A stretch of DNA of 5,880 nt from Caryophanales bacterium. GTDB lineage: Bacteria > Bacillota_I > Bacilli_A > RFN20 > CAG-826. The notes under the pieces were generated by a model, which was given only the letters and a program-made list of their open reading frames with translations, did not search any database and had not been told where the DNA came from. The first letter of the stretch is position 1; each line of letters begins with the position of its first letter. The stretch is from NCBI GenBank assembly GCA_028726925.1, contig JAQYPI010000050.1:1-5880 (forward strand), read 5' to 3'. The position numbers and the translations under genes were made by a program. Of the stretch, positions 1-5,880 are shown piece by piece.

Positions 1-124
1 GCGTTTCAATGGGACGATACCCATAGAGCTCGGCGACGGCTTTGAAAACGCTTTGGATATAGGCGTATCCATTGGCTTGTTCGCCAAAGAGATCTTGGGT
101 TCCTTTCACGGCGATATAGGGCAT
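1..124 (-). CDS. hisS: Histidyl-tRNA synthetase, N-terminal fragment (runs off window)
   Basis: Only the first 41 codons are present; the gene continues past base 1. The product would attach histidine to tRNA-His in the cytoplasm using ATP (class II aminoacyl-tRNA synthetase). Seen in the sequence: the translation opens MPYIAVKGTQDLFGEQ and continues to AELYGYRPIET. This matches the HisRS N-terminus, where a short strand is followed by (R/K)GTxD, a helix, then a YGYxEIRTP-like strand leading into class II motif 1. The ATG at 124-122 is chosen because a perfect GGAGG lies 6 bases upstream. It follows rel in the same direction, as in many Bacillota, but has its own promoter. The catalytic motifs 2 and 3 and the anticodon-binding domain are outside the window, so the call rests on the N-terminal signature and on gene order. 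Confidence 0.85.
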   Translation of the reverse strand, partial: MPYIAVKGTQDLFGEQANGYAYIQSVFKAVAELYGYRPIET

Positions 125-130
125 AAAAAA

Positions 131-135
131 CCTCC
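131..135 (-). promoter_or_regulatory. Ribosome binding site of hisS (GGAGG)
   Basis: On the minus strand the sequence reads GGAGG followed by six T and then ATG. This is a full anti-16S core at good spacing, and it fixes the hisS start. It is the strongest Shine-Dalgarno site in the window; rel has AAGG and recJ has none that is well placed. Confidence 0.85.
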
Positions 136-148
136 AAAAGGCTGCACT

Positions 149-177
149 AGTATAATGCGAAAGCCCCTATTCTTCAA
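149..177 (-). promoter_or_regulatory. Sigma-A/sigma-70-type promoter for hisS
   Basis: On the minus strand, TTGAAG (177-172) is a -35 box matching 4 of 6 consensus bases. TATACT (154-149) is a -10 box matching 5 of 6. The spacer is exactly 17 bases. Transcription would start near base 142, giving a leader of about 18 bases before the hisS ATG, just enough for the ribosome site. The promoter lies in the only sizeable gap of the window. It lets hisS be expressed independently of the upstream secDF-recJ-rel transcript. The boxes and spacing are seen directly; activity is inferred. Confidence 0.7.
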
Positions 178-201
178 CATGCGCACGCGCAAGTATAGGG
201 C
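163..201 (-). repeat. Inverted repeat directly after rel stop; possible weak terminator or read-through hairpin
   Basis: The minus-strand RNA begins GCCCUAU (201-195) immediately after the rel UAA and can pair with AUAGGGGC (170-163), leaving one bulged base. Between the arms lies a near-palindrome, TGCGC-GT-GCGCA (191-180), able to form a small inner hairpin. No U-run follows the outer stem (the next bases are UUUCGCAUUAU), so it is not a standard intrinsic terminator. It overlaps the hisS -35 box and part of its spacer. It could slow or partly end rel transcripts, protect the rel 3' end, or be chance in a GC-rich gap. Confidence 0.35.
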
Positions 202-2421
202 TTAATGGACCAAACGCTTTACCTCGAAGACGCCCTTGACCCCCATGAGGTCGGAGAAGGCATCGGCGAGCGATTTTGCATCAGTCACGGAAACCGTCAG
301 GTCGACGATTACATTCATGGTTTCGCGGATAAGGTGGGCCTTCAAATCAAAAACCCCGACGGATTTTGCGCCAAGCACTTGCAAGATGTCGGCGACCAAG
401 GAGGGTCGGTCGTTCGCGGTGATTTCGATGTCGACGTGGTAGGTGGAAATGCCGAGGTCGCTTTTCCAGTGGACGGAAACGAGGCGCGCCCCAGAAGAGA
501 CGTTGGGGCAGCTTGCGCGATGGACCGTGATGCCTTTCCCTTTCGTGATGTATCCGACGATATCGTCGCCCGGGATAGGCGCGCAGCAGCGAGCCAGGGA
601 AATTGCAAGGCCCGTGACTCCTCCGGCGACGGCGACGGGAATCTTGTCGATTTCCTTCGGCTTGGTCGCCCTTTTCACGTAATCTTCGGGTTGCGGCTTC
701 TTCCGGATTTTTAGGACATCGAGAACGGCGCTCGGCGTGGGGTTTCTAGCGGAGATGCCCACGAAAAGATCGTCGAGGCTCGCGAAATGGAATTCGTTTT
801 CCAGCCGCGGATCCTCCAGGGCTTGCATTGCCTCTTCTTCGTCGATTCCGTTGGCCTTGAAGGCATCGAGCAAATTGGATTTCCCGGCGCGGATTTTCTC
901 TTCTCGCATGAAGGCTTCTTGCTTCTTTTGCAAGGCCCGACGGATATGCCCTTTCGCGGAGGCCGTTTTGGCGATCTCAAGCCAGGAATCGTTGGGAGAA
1001 GCGGTTTTCGAGGTGCGAATCTCGCAGACGTCGCCCGTTTTCAAGACGGTGTTGAGAGGCACCCCGATTCCGTTTACGACCGCTCCCGTGGCCGAATCGC
1101 CAACTTTCGTGTGGATCTTGTAAGCAAAATCGAGGGTAGTGGCTCCTGCGGGCAAATCGATGACGCGTCCCATCGGGGTGAAAACGTAGACGTTCGCCCC
1201 GAAAATATCGCTCGTGAGGTTGGAGAGGTATTCGTGCGCGGACACGGAGGAATTTTCGTCGGAAAGGGAAACGAAATCGCGGAACCAAGCCAGATTGTTT
1301 TCGATGTCTTTTTGCTCGGCTTGCTGGTTGTAGGACCCTTCCTTGTAGCGCCAATGGGCCGCGACGCCCGTTTCAGCAATTTGGTCCATTTCCTCGGTGC
1401 GGATCTGGATCTCGAAGGCGTTGCCGTCTCCCGCGAGAATGGACGTGTGGAGGGATTGATACATGTTGGGTTTCGGCATCGCGATGTAATCCTTGAATCG
1501 CCCCGGGATGGGCTTGTAGGTGGAGTGGACGATCCCAAGGATTTCATAGCAATTCAAAGTTGTCTTTGTGATGACTCGAATAGCGAGAATATCGAAAATA
1601 TCATCGAAGTTTTTATCCTTCTTATACATTTTGCGATATATGCTGTAAATCGACTTGACGCGAGATTCCATTCGGAAGGGGATGCCCTGTTCAAAAAGGA
1701 TATCTGCCAACCGTTTTTTCAAGCTTTCGAGCGATTGCTTTTTCCTCGTGAAACGCTCGTTGACGAGGTTTGTGATGTAAGCGTATTTCTCCGGTTCTAG
1801 GTATTTAAGGGAGAGGTCCTCGAGCTCGCTTTGGACGGTGTAAATCCCGAGGCGGTGGGCGATGGGGGTAAACACCTCGACGGTTTCCTTCGCTAGTGCG
1901 TGCTGGCGTTCCGGGGAAAGGGAATCCAAGGTCCTCATGTTGTGAAGGCGGTCGGCGAGTTTCACGATGATGACGCGCACGTCTTGGGCCATGCCGAGGA
2001 AGATCTTTCGATGGTCTTCTGCCTCGAAATCCTCCGCGGTCATATGGGAAAGCTTCATGCGTTGGATTTTCGTGAGGGAGTCGACGATTTTGGCGACTTC
2101 AGGCCCGAAGGACGCGCGAATATCTTCGATGGTGACGTCGGTATCTTCGACAACGTCATGCAACAGGGCGCTTGCGAGGGTCGCCGGGCCCGCTTGGAGC
2201 TGGGCGCAGATATAAGCCACTTCGATCGGATGCTGGATATAAGGCTCCCCGGATTTGCGGAATTGCGGCCCGTGTTTGTCTTTTGCTAGGTCGTAAGCCC
2301 GTTGAACGAGGTCGCGATCTTTCTCGTTTTTGATATATGCAAAGAAAAGTTCCTTCAGTTCTTCGAAGGAATGCATGGGGTAGCCGCCGTTGGGAATCAG
2401 TTGTTTTTTCTCTTCTGCCAT
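202..2421 (-). CDS. rel: Bifunctional (p)ppGpp synthetase/hydrolase Rel (RelA/SpoT family)
   Basis: Makes the alarmone (p)ppGpp from ATP plus GDP or GTP on ribosomes with uncharged tRNA, and also hydrolyses it (stringent response, cytoplasm). It is 739 residues, normal for long Rel. Domains in order: HD hydrolase (about 40-190) with H64, HD at 88-89, ED at 92-93 and ADRLHNMRT around D157; synthetase (about 250-360) with D277, RFKDYIAMPKPNMYQSLHT from 308 and FEIQIRT with E337; TGS (about 408-470); helical region; zinc-finger domain with C612, C613, H634 and C638; ACT/RRM (about 660-739). RFKD at 308-311 is the RXKD form of bifunctional Rel, not the EXDD of monofunctional RelA. Both active sites therefore look intact. 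The ATG at 2421 has AAGG 8 bases upstream. recJ ends 31 bases before it with no terminator, so co-transcription is likely. It is also called relA in Bacillus. Confidence 0.97.
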   Translation of the reverse strand: MAEEKKQLIPNGGYPMHSFEELKELFFAYIKNEKDRDLVQRAYDLAKDKHGPQFRKSGEPYIQHPIEVAYICAQLQAGPATLASALLHDVVEDTDVTIEDIRASFGPEVAKIVDSLTKIQRMKLSHMTAEDFEAEDHRKIFLGMAQDVRVIIVKLADRLHNMRTLDSLSPERQHALAKETVEVFTPIAHRLGIYTVQSELEDLSLKYLEPEKYAYITNLVNERFTRKKQSLESLKKRLADILFEQGIPFRMESRVKSIYSIYRKMYKKDKNFDDIFDILAIRVITKTTLNCYEILGIVHSTYKPIPGRFKDYIAMPKPNMYQSLHTSILAGDGNAFEIQIRTEEMDQIAETGVAAHWRYKEGSYNQQAEQKDIENNLAWFRDFVSLSDENSSVSAHEYLSNLTSDIFGANVYVFTPMGRVIDLPAGATTLDFAYKIHTKVGDSATGAVVNGIGVPLNTVLKTGDVCEIRTSKTASPNDSWLEIAKTASAKGHIRRALQKKQEAFMREEKIRAGKSNLLDAFKANGIDEEEAMQALEDPRLENEFHFASLDDLFVGISARNPTPSAVLDVLKIRKKPQPEDYVKRATKPKEIDKIPVAVAGGVTGLAISLARCCAPIPGDDIVGYITKGKGITVHRASCPNVSSGARLVSVHWKSDLGISTYHVDIEITANDRPSLVADILQVLGAKSVGVFDLKAHLIRETMNVIVDLTVSVTDAKSLADAFSDLMGVKGVFEVKRLVH

Positions 2422-2429
2422 GAAAAATA

Positions 2430-2433
2430 CCTT
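2430..2433 (-). promoter_or_regulatory. Ribosome binding site of rel (AAGG)
   Basis: The minus strand reads CTAAGGT, then eight bases (2429-2422), then ATG. The core AAGG is moderate in strength and well spaced. It favours the ATG at 2421 over the internal Met codon 16 (2376-2374), which has only a weak GGCGG-like stretch upstream. It sits in the 31-base recJ-rel gap. Confidence 0.65.
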
Positions 2434-2452
2434 AGCACATCGCGCGGAACTA

Positions 2453-4006
2453 TCAATCTTGTGTTTTGCGATCCGCGTAAAAAGTCAGTTGGGGCTTTTG
2501 CTTGTAGAAGTCGATGCCGATGCGCCCGTGGAAGGTGACGAATGGATTTCCGAAGGCAAAGGAAGACCTCGGCATGCGAAATCCGACGATTTTCACGCCG
2601 TTTTCACACGTTGCGAGCATGTGTTCCTGATTCTTGGAAAACCCGAGGAAAGAGGTAGGAACATTCACGAGGTCAAAGCGGGGTTCTTCGTTATCGTGAC
2701 CAAACGGGCCAAGAGAGCGCAAAAAACGGAAATTCTCCATCGTAACTTCGGAAACATCGATGCGCATTGCCTCCTTTTCCTTTTTCTCTGCGGGGTGCTC
2801 CTTGCAATAGGAAAGGAAGATTTCTTTGAAGGCCTCGAGATTTTCTTCTCGCAGGCTGATGCCGCCCGCAAGATCGTGACCTCCGCCTTTTTCGATGATG
2901 GGCCGGGTCTTTTCGAGGAAATCAACGAACGAAAAACCGGGATTGGCCCGCAGGGAGCCGACCAAAAGCCCTTTTTCGCTGAAAGAGGGTGAGAAGACGA
3001 TGGTGGTTTTCCCCCATTCGGATAGCAAGCGGTTTGCTAAGAGGCCGTTCAATCCTTCCGGGAGATCGGCCAACGCGACGATCCCGGGGGCATCCGGGTC
3101 CAAAGACAGCGCGGATCCAGCCCGTTTCGTCATTTCCTTCCGTTCCTCGTTTTGCTCTTTCATCCAAATCGCCGTGCTTTCAACGTTACGAAAAAGCGCA
3201 AAATAAGCGACGAGACGGTCGAGTTCCCGCTCTTTTAGGAGCCGGCCGACCGCGTTGATTTGGGGAATGATGGTCATTCCCAAAACGCGTTCGTCGATGC
3301 GCGGGGAATCATCGGCCAAACTCCGGATAGTCAGAAAATCGTATTTCCTAAGAAACCGAAGGGAGAGAGCGACGAGCTTTTGATTGTAGGAAATAAGGGG
3401 CATGCAATCGGAAATTGTCGACAAAGCAGCCAAGGTCGCAAGATAGGGGTCGTCCTTCCGGAGAAGGAATTTCGCGAACAAATAGGTCAGGAATCCCGCG
3501 CTCACCGGGGTTTTGCCGAAAGGGATGAGATCCAAATGGAGGATCGAGAAGGCGTGGGGGAGTTCGGGTCCGATTTCGTGGTGGTCAAGCACGATGACAT
3601 CGATGCCAGAATCTTGGAGTTCCTCGATTTCTTTGACCGAGGAAATGCCGTTGTCGACGGTCAATAAAAGCCCGGGTTTCCGGAGAAGAATCTCTTGGAC
3701 GGTCGTTTTTCCAAGACCATAGCCGTCGAGATATCGCGAGGGAATCAAGCAGGAAACGTCGGCCCCCAACGTCGTGAGGCAAGAAACCATGATGGAACTC
3801 GCCATGATGCCGTCGCAATCGTAATCGCCAAAAACCAAGATGGGCTCTTTTTTCGCGATTGCATCCATGATTCGACGTCGCGTCCGAAGAATCGTCGGAT
3901 TGTCGGGCAAGGAAGGTAAATCGGAAAAAGAGGGTTCGCGCGTGCGAAACGCGAACTCCTCTTTGGAAATGTTCAGGTGCTTGAGAAGCCTTTCCCGAAA
4001 ATCCAT
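2453..4006 (-). CDS. recJ: Single-stranded-DNA-specific exonuclease RecJ
   Basis: A 5'-to-3' exonuclease on single-stranded DNA, acting in recombination repair, mismatch repair and base-excision repair; it is a DHH/DHHA1 metal-dependent enzyme in the cytoplasm. Seen in the 517-residue product: motif I FGDYDCDGIMAS (59-70), motif II TVDNG (116-120), motif III DHHE (141-144), a later metal-ligand region ISDCMPL (D200), RecJ-type INAVGR (250-255), the DHHA1 motif GGGHDLAGG (374-382) and the OB-fold region start LGPFGHDNEEPRF (432-444). All catalytic motifs look intact. It is shorter than E. coli RecJ (577) and much shorter than B. subtilis RecJ (about 790), so it is a core form without the C-terminal extension. 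The same frame stays open upstream to 4225 inside secDF, but the MDFRERLLKHL start at 4006 fits the family N-terminus. It starts 2 bases after the secDF stop, suggesting translational coupling. Confidence 0.95.
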   Translation of the reverse strand: MDFRERLLKHLNISKEEFAFRTREPSFSDLPSLPDNPTILRTRRRIMDAIAKKEPILVFGDYDCDGIMASSIMVSCLTTLGADVSCLIPSRYLDGYGLGKTTVQEILLRKPGLLLTVDNGISSVKEIEELQDSGIDVIVLDHHEIGPELPHAFSILHLDLIPFGKTPVSAGFLTYLFAKFLLRKDDPYLATLAALSTISDCMPLISYNQKLVALSLRFLRKYDFLTIRSLADDSPRIDERVLGMTIIPQINAVGRLLKERELDRLVAYFALFRNVESTAIWMKEQNEERKEMTKRAGSALSLDPDAPGIVALADLPEGLNGLLANRLLSEWGKTTIVFSPSFSEKGLLVGSLRANPGFSFVDFLEKTRPIIEKGGGHDLAGGISLREENLEAFKEIFLSYCKEHPAEKKEKEAMRIDVSEVTMENFRFLRSLGPFGHDNEEPRFDLVNVPTSFLGFSKNQEHMLATCENGVKIVGFRMPRSSFAFGNPFVTFHGRIGIDFYKQKPQLTFYADRKTQD

Positions 4007-4011
4007 GATCA
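4004..4011 (-). promoter_or_regulatory. secDF-recJ stop/start junction, probable translational coupling
   Basis: The minus strand reads TGA-TC-ATG: the secDF stop (4011-4009) is followed after two bases by the recJ start (4006-4004). No good Shine-Dalgarno sequence lies 5-10 bases upstream of this ATG; the nearest purine stretch, GGAA, is too far away. Ribosomes finishing secDF probably reinitiate at recJ. The arrangement is seen directly; the coupling is inferred. Confidence 0.5.
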
Positions 4012-5880
4012 GTCGTTGATTCCGATGAAAATCGCTTCTTCCGGCTCTCCGGAGCGTTTCCTCTTCATGAGGTTGCCGCCCGTTTGCTTCTTCTTCCGTT
4101 TCGGCCCGCTCAGGTGGATCTTGGAAAGCCACGTGCCGAATCGAGAAGCAATCGGCGTCATGGTGACAAGGATGAGCACGGCAGCGAACACGATGCCAAG
4201 GAAAGCGAGGAGATAGGGCGAGCAATAAGCGACGGGGCCAAGGCCGAAGCCGACGAGGGATAGATAAAGCCCGAGAATCCCGAAGCGGAGAACATTGCCC
4301 GCTTCGTAGGAATTGGCCAACTCCAAGGCGGCGTTGCGCTTCTGAGCCGAATTCTTTTCGGGATCATGATCCTCTTTGCGCAATTCCTTTTCGCGGTTCA
4401 AGGTGAAGAGGGATCCGAGGAGGGAAACCAAGAAGACGAGGATGAGCCCGAGGCTAACGGCAGGGGCAACAGCGATTCTCGTGTAGACGAAGAAGGATAG
4501 GGCGATGAAGCCAGCCGCAACGGCCACAAGCATCGTGGCGATGCCGCGGGACGGGCGGTAACGAAGCATGAGATAAACAAGAATCGCGGCCAATCCGACG
4601 CCAAGGCCGAGACAGACATCCCCGATATACGGAGATTGCTGGTTGGCGCGGGTTTCGTTGAACGTCACGGTGACATTCGGGTTTTGGTCGCGGTCGGTTC
4701 CGCCAAGGTCGGAAATGGTTTCCGCGAGTTCGACAAGCTGCATGCCTTCGGAGTTGATCGCGACATAGGCGCCTTCTCCCGAGGCGGCAGAAGGATCCCA
4801 TTCCCCGATTTCGTAGGTCTTATCGAGATCGAGGACGGAGTTCAGACGCGCCTCGTAATAGAAATAATAATAATGGGTGCCTTCGGATCCTTGGTCCGGA
4901 GTTTCGTAAACGTCCTTGGGGGTTTCCGAAAGGGAGAATGACGTAACGTAATCGGCGAGAGGCTTCCCGTCGAGCGAATAGACGTGGAACAAATCCGAGT
5001 GATCGGAGGATTCGGAGTCATAGATCTCGCTGACGGAAGAGAAATTATCGACGGAAATACGATCTTGTTCGGTGGATTTCACCTCAAGGCGGAGAACAGT
5101 CGGGTTGTCGACCGCGGAACTGCGGAAGATTTCGCCGTCGTGGGTCACGCCGATCCCGATGGTCGCGCCGATCCCGCCGAGGAGGAGAAGGGAGGCGACG
5201 ATATAGGCGTATTTCTTGCCTTTCACGAACTTCTTATCCTGGAAAGGCCCGAAATAGGATTGCTTTTCTTGCGCCATGAGGTTCGGAATGCGATCTTTGT
5301 GAATCCCGAAGAGTCGGTCGAATTTCCCGGCGACGGTGGAATCGTTCGCAATGAGCCAACCCATGAAGCGGGTCCCAATGAGACCGGTGAAAATGCTGAA
5401 GAATCCACCGATCGTCAAGATGACACCACCCGCGCGGCACACGGAACCGCCGAGCAAATAGAGACAGATGCCAAGCAAGATGGTGATGAAGCCGGAGTCA
5501 ATCATCGGTAAGACGGAGGCTTTCGAGGCTTCTTGTTGCGCTTTCTTCAACGTTCTTCCTTTGTAGACTTCGTTTTTGAGACGGGCCGTGTAATAAAGGC
5601 TTTGGAAAAGGCTAACGAGCAAAGTCCCGAGGATGCCGAGGAGAGCGGCGATGTTGAACTGGGTCCCAAAGGAGATGAACGCGGCGAGGGTGGCGAGGAC
5701 CGTAGTTCCCGCGATGGCGATCTCTTGAAGGGCGAACATCCGCTCGAACAACGCGAGGATGACGATGAGGAGAACGATGCCGACGAGAATGGAAATCATG
5801 GTCGGGCCGAAAGCCATCGAGACCGAGAAATCCCCGAGGTTAACCAAGGGATCAACAGTGGCGAGGCGATCTTCGCTATA
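4009..5880 (-). CDS. secDF: Fused, divergent SecDF protein-export membrane protein, C-terminal part (5' end outside window)
   Basis: SecD/SecF are RND-like membrane proteins that assist SecA/SecYEG, using the proton gradient to pull secreted proteins across the membrane. The frame is open to the window edge, so 623 residues are the C-terminal portion and the true start and SecD periplasmic domain are missing. Numbered from the first residue here: SecD membrane half with helices near 28-47, 56-74, 76-97, 128-145 and 149-174, including a cytosolic charged segment TARLKNEVYKG (98-108); SecF first helix near 222-245; extracytoplasmic domain 246-416; helices near 419-440, 447-466, 468-493, 530-552 and 555-576; then a basic tail ending EEAIFIGIND. 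The call rests on topology (two halves of RND type), charged segments matching the (F/D)RIREE regions, and position upstream of recJ. Canonical SecD and SecF sequence motifs are largely absent, so this is a variant type. A TTG at 5847 is not needed as a start. Confidence 0.8.
   Translation of the reverse strand, partial: YSEDRLATVDPLVNLGDFSVSMAFGPTMISILVGIVLLIVILALFERMFALQEIAIAGTTVLATLAAFISFGTQFNIAALLGILGTLLVSLFQSLYYTARLKNEVYKGRTLKKAQQEASKASVLPMIDSGFITILLGICLYLLGGSVCRAGGVILTIGGFFSIFTGLIGTRFMGWLIANDSTVAGKFDRLFGIHKDRIPNLMAQEKQSYFGPFQDKKFVKGKKYAYIVASLLLLGGIGATIGIGVTHDGEIFRSSAVDNPTVLRLEVKSTEQDRISVDNFSSVSEIYDSESSDHSDLFHVYSLDGKPLADYVTSFSLSETPKDVYETPDQGSEGTHYYYFYYEARLNSVLDLDKTYEIGEWDPSAASGEGAYVAINSEGMQLVELAETISDLGGTDRDQNPNVTVTFNETRANQQSPYIGDVCLGLGVGLAAILVYLMLRYRPSRGIATMLVAVAAGFIALSFFVYTRIAVAPAVSLGLILVFLVSLLGSLFTLNREKELRKEDHDPEKNSAQKRNAALELANSYEAGNVLRFGILGLYLSLVGFGLGPVAYCSPYLLAFLGIVFAAVLILVTMTPIASRFGTWLSKIHLSGPKRKKKQTGGNLMKRKRSGEPEEAIFIGIND

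Noticed and set aside
151..156. A perfect TATAAT on the plus strand
   Set aside because: It has no -35 box at 16-18 bases upstream and no plus-strand gene downstream; it is the complement of the region holding the hisS -10 box.
787..1800. A 337-codon open frame on the plus strand, antisense to rel
   Set aside because: It lies entirely opposite the well-supported rel gene, has no recognisable domain or ribosome site, and is what biased codon use in rel would produce by chance.
2430..2458. Possible promoter for rel (TTGATA, 16 bases, TAAGGT)
   Set aside because: The -35 is good, but the -10 matches only 3 of 6 bases and overlaps the ribosome site, so transcription would start at or after it.
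2390..2992. A 200-codon plus-strand open frame spanning the recJ-rel gap
   Set aside because: It overlaps two strong genes on the other strand and has no protein-family features, so it is treated as a shadow.
4007..4225. Upstream extension of recJ by 73 codons into secDF
   Set aside because: The extra translation is Cys/His/Arg-rich and unlike any RecJ N-terminus, and it sits opposite a coding frame of secDF on the same strand; the ATG at 4006 fits the family.
4984..5511. A 175-codon plus-strand open frame antisense to secDF
   Set aside because: Acidic, low-complexity translation with no motif or ribosome site; a shadow of the secDF coding frame.
1..5880. A hidden defence system, mobile element, CRISPR array or RNA gene
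   Set aside because: The window is filled almost wall to wall by four housekeeping genes; I saw no long direct repeats, terminal inverted repeats, transposase motifs or tRNA-like folds.

Overview
The window is one stretch of bacterial housekeeping DNA. Every gene I can support lies on the minus strand. Read in the direction of transcription (high to low coordinates), the order is: the 3' part of a fused SecDF protein-export factor, recJ (single-strand DNA exonuclease), rel (bifunctional (p)ppGpp synthetase/hydrolase), and the first 41 codons of hisS (histidyl-tRNA synthetase), which runs off the low-coordinate edge.

The order secDF - recJ - rel - hisS is a thinned version of the classic Bacillota neighbourhood; in Bacillus subtilis it is secDF ... 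recJ - apt - relA - dtd ... hisS - aspS. The single long Rel with the RFKD motif and the fused SecDF also point to Bacillota. Base composition is a little above 50% GC by eye. TGA ends both secDF and recJ, so the standard bacterial code is used and not the Mycoplasma/Spiroplasma code. The compact gene set and very divergent SecDF would fit an uncultured Bacilli/Erysipelotrichales/Mollicutes-related lineage, but that placement is a guess.

secDF and recJ are separated by 2 bases and recJ and rel by 31 bases, with no terminator, so these three probably form one operon. Between rel and hisS is a 77-base gap holding an inverted repeat just after the rel stop, a good sigma-A-type promoter (TTGAAG-17-TATACT) and a strong GGAGG ribosome site. 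hisS can therefore be transcribed on its own with a leader of only about 18 bases.

The genes do not form a single pathway. They cover secretion, DNA repair, the stringent response and tRNA charging. Rel senses the uncharged tRNA that synthetases such as HisRS normally remove. I found no mobile element, CRISPR array, tRNA, rRNA or defence system. The most unusual item is SecDF, which lacks the signature residues of the canonical family. No gap between genes exceeds 300 bases.
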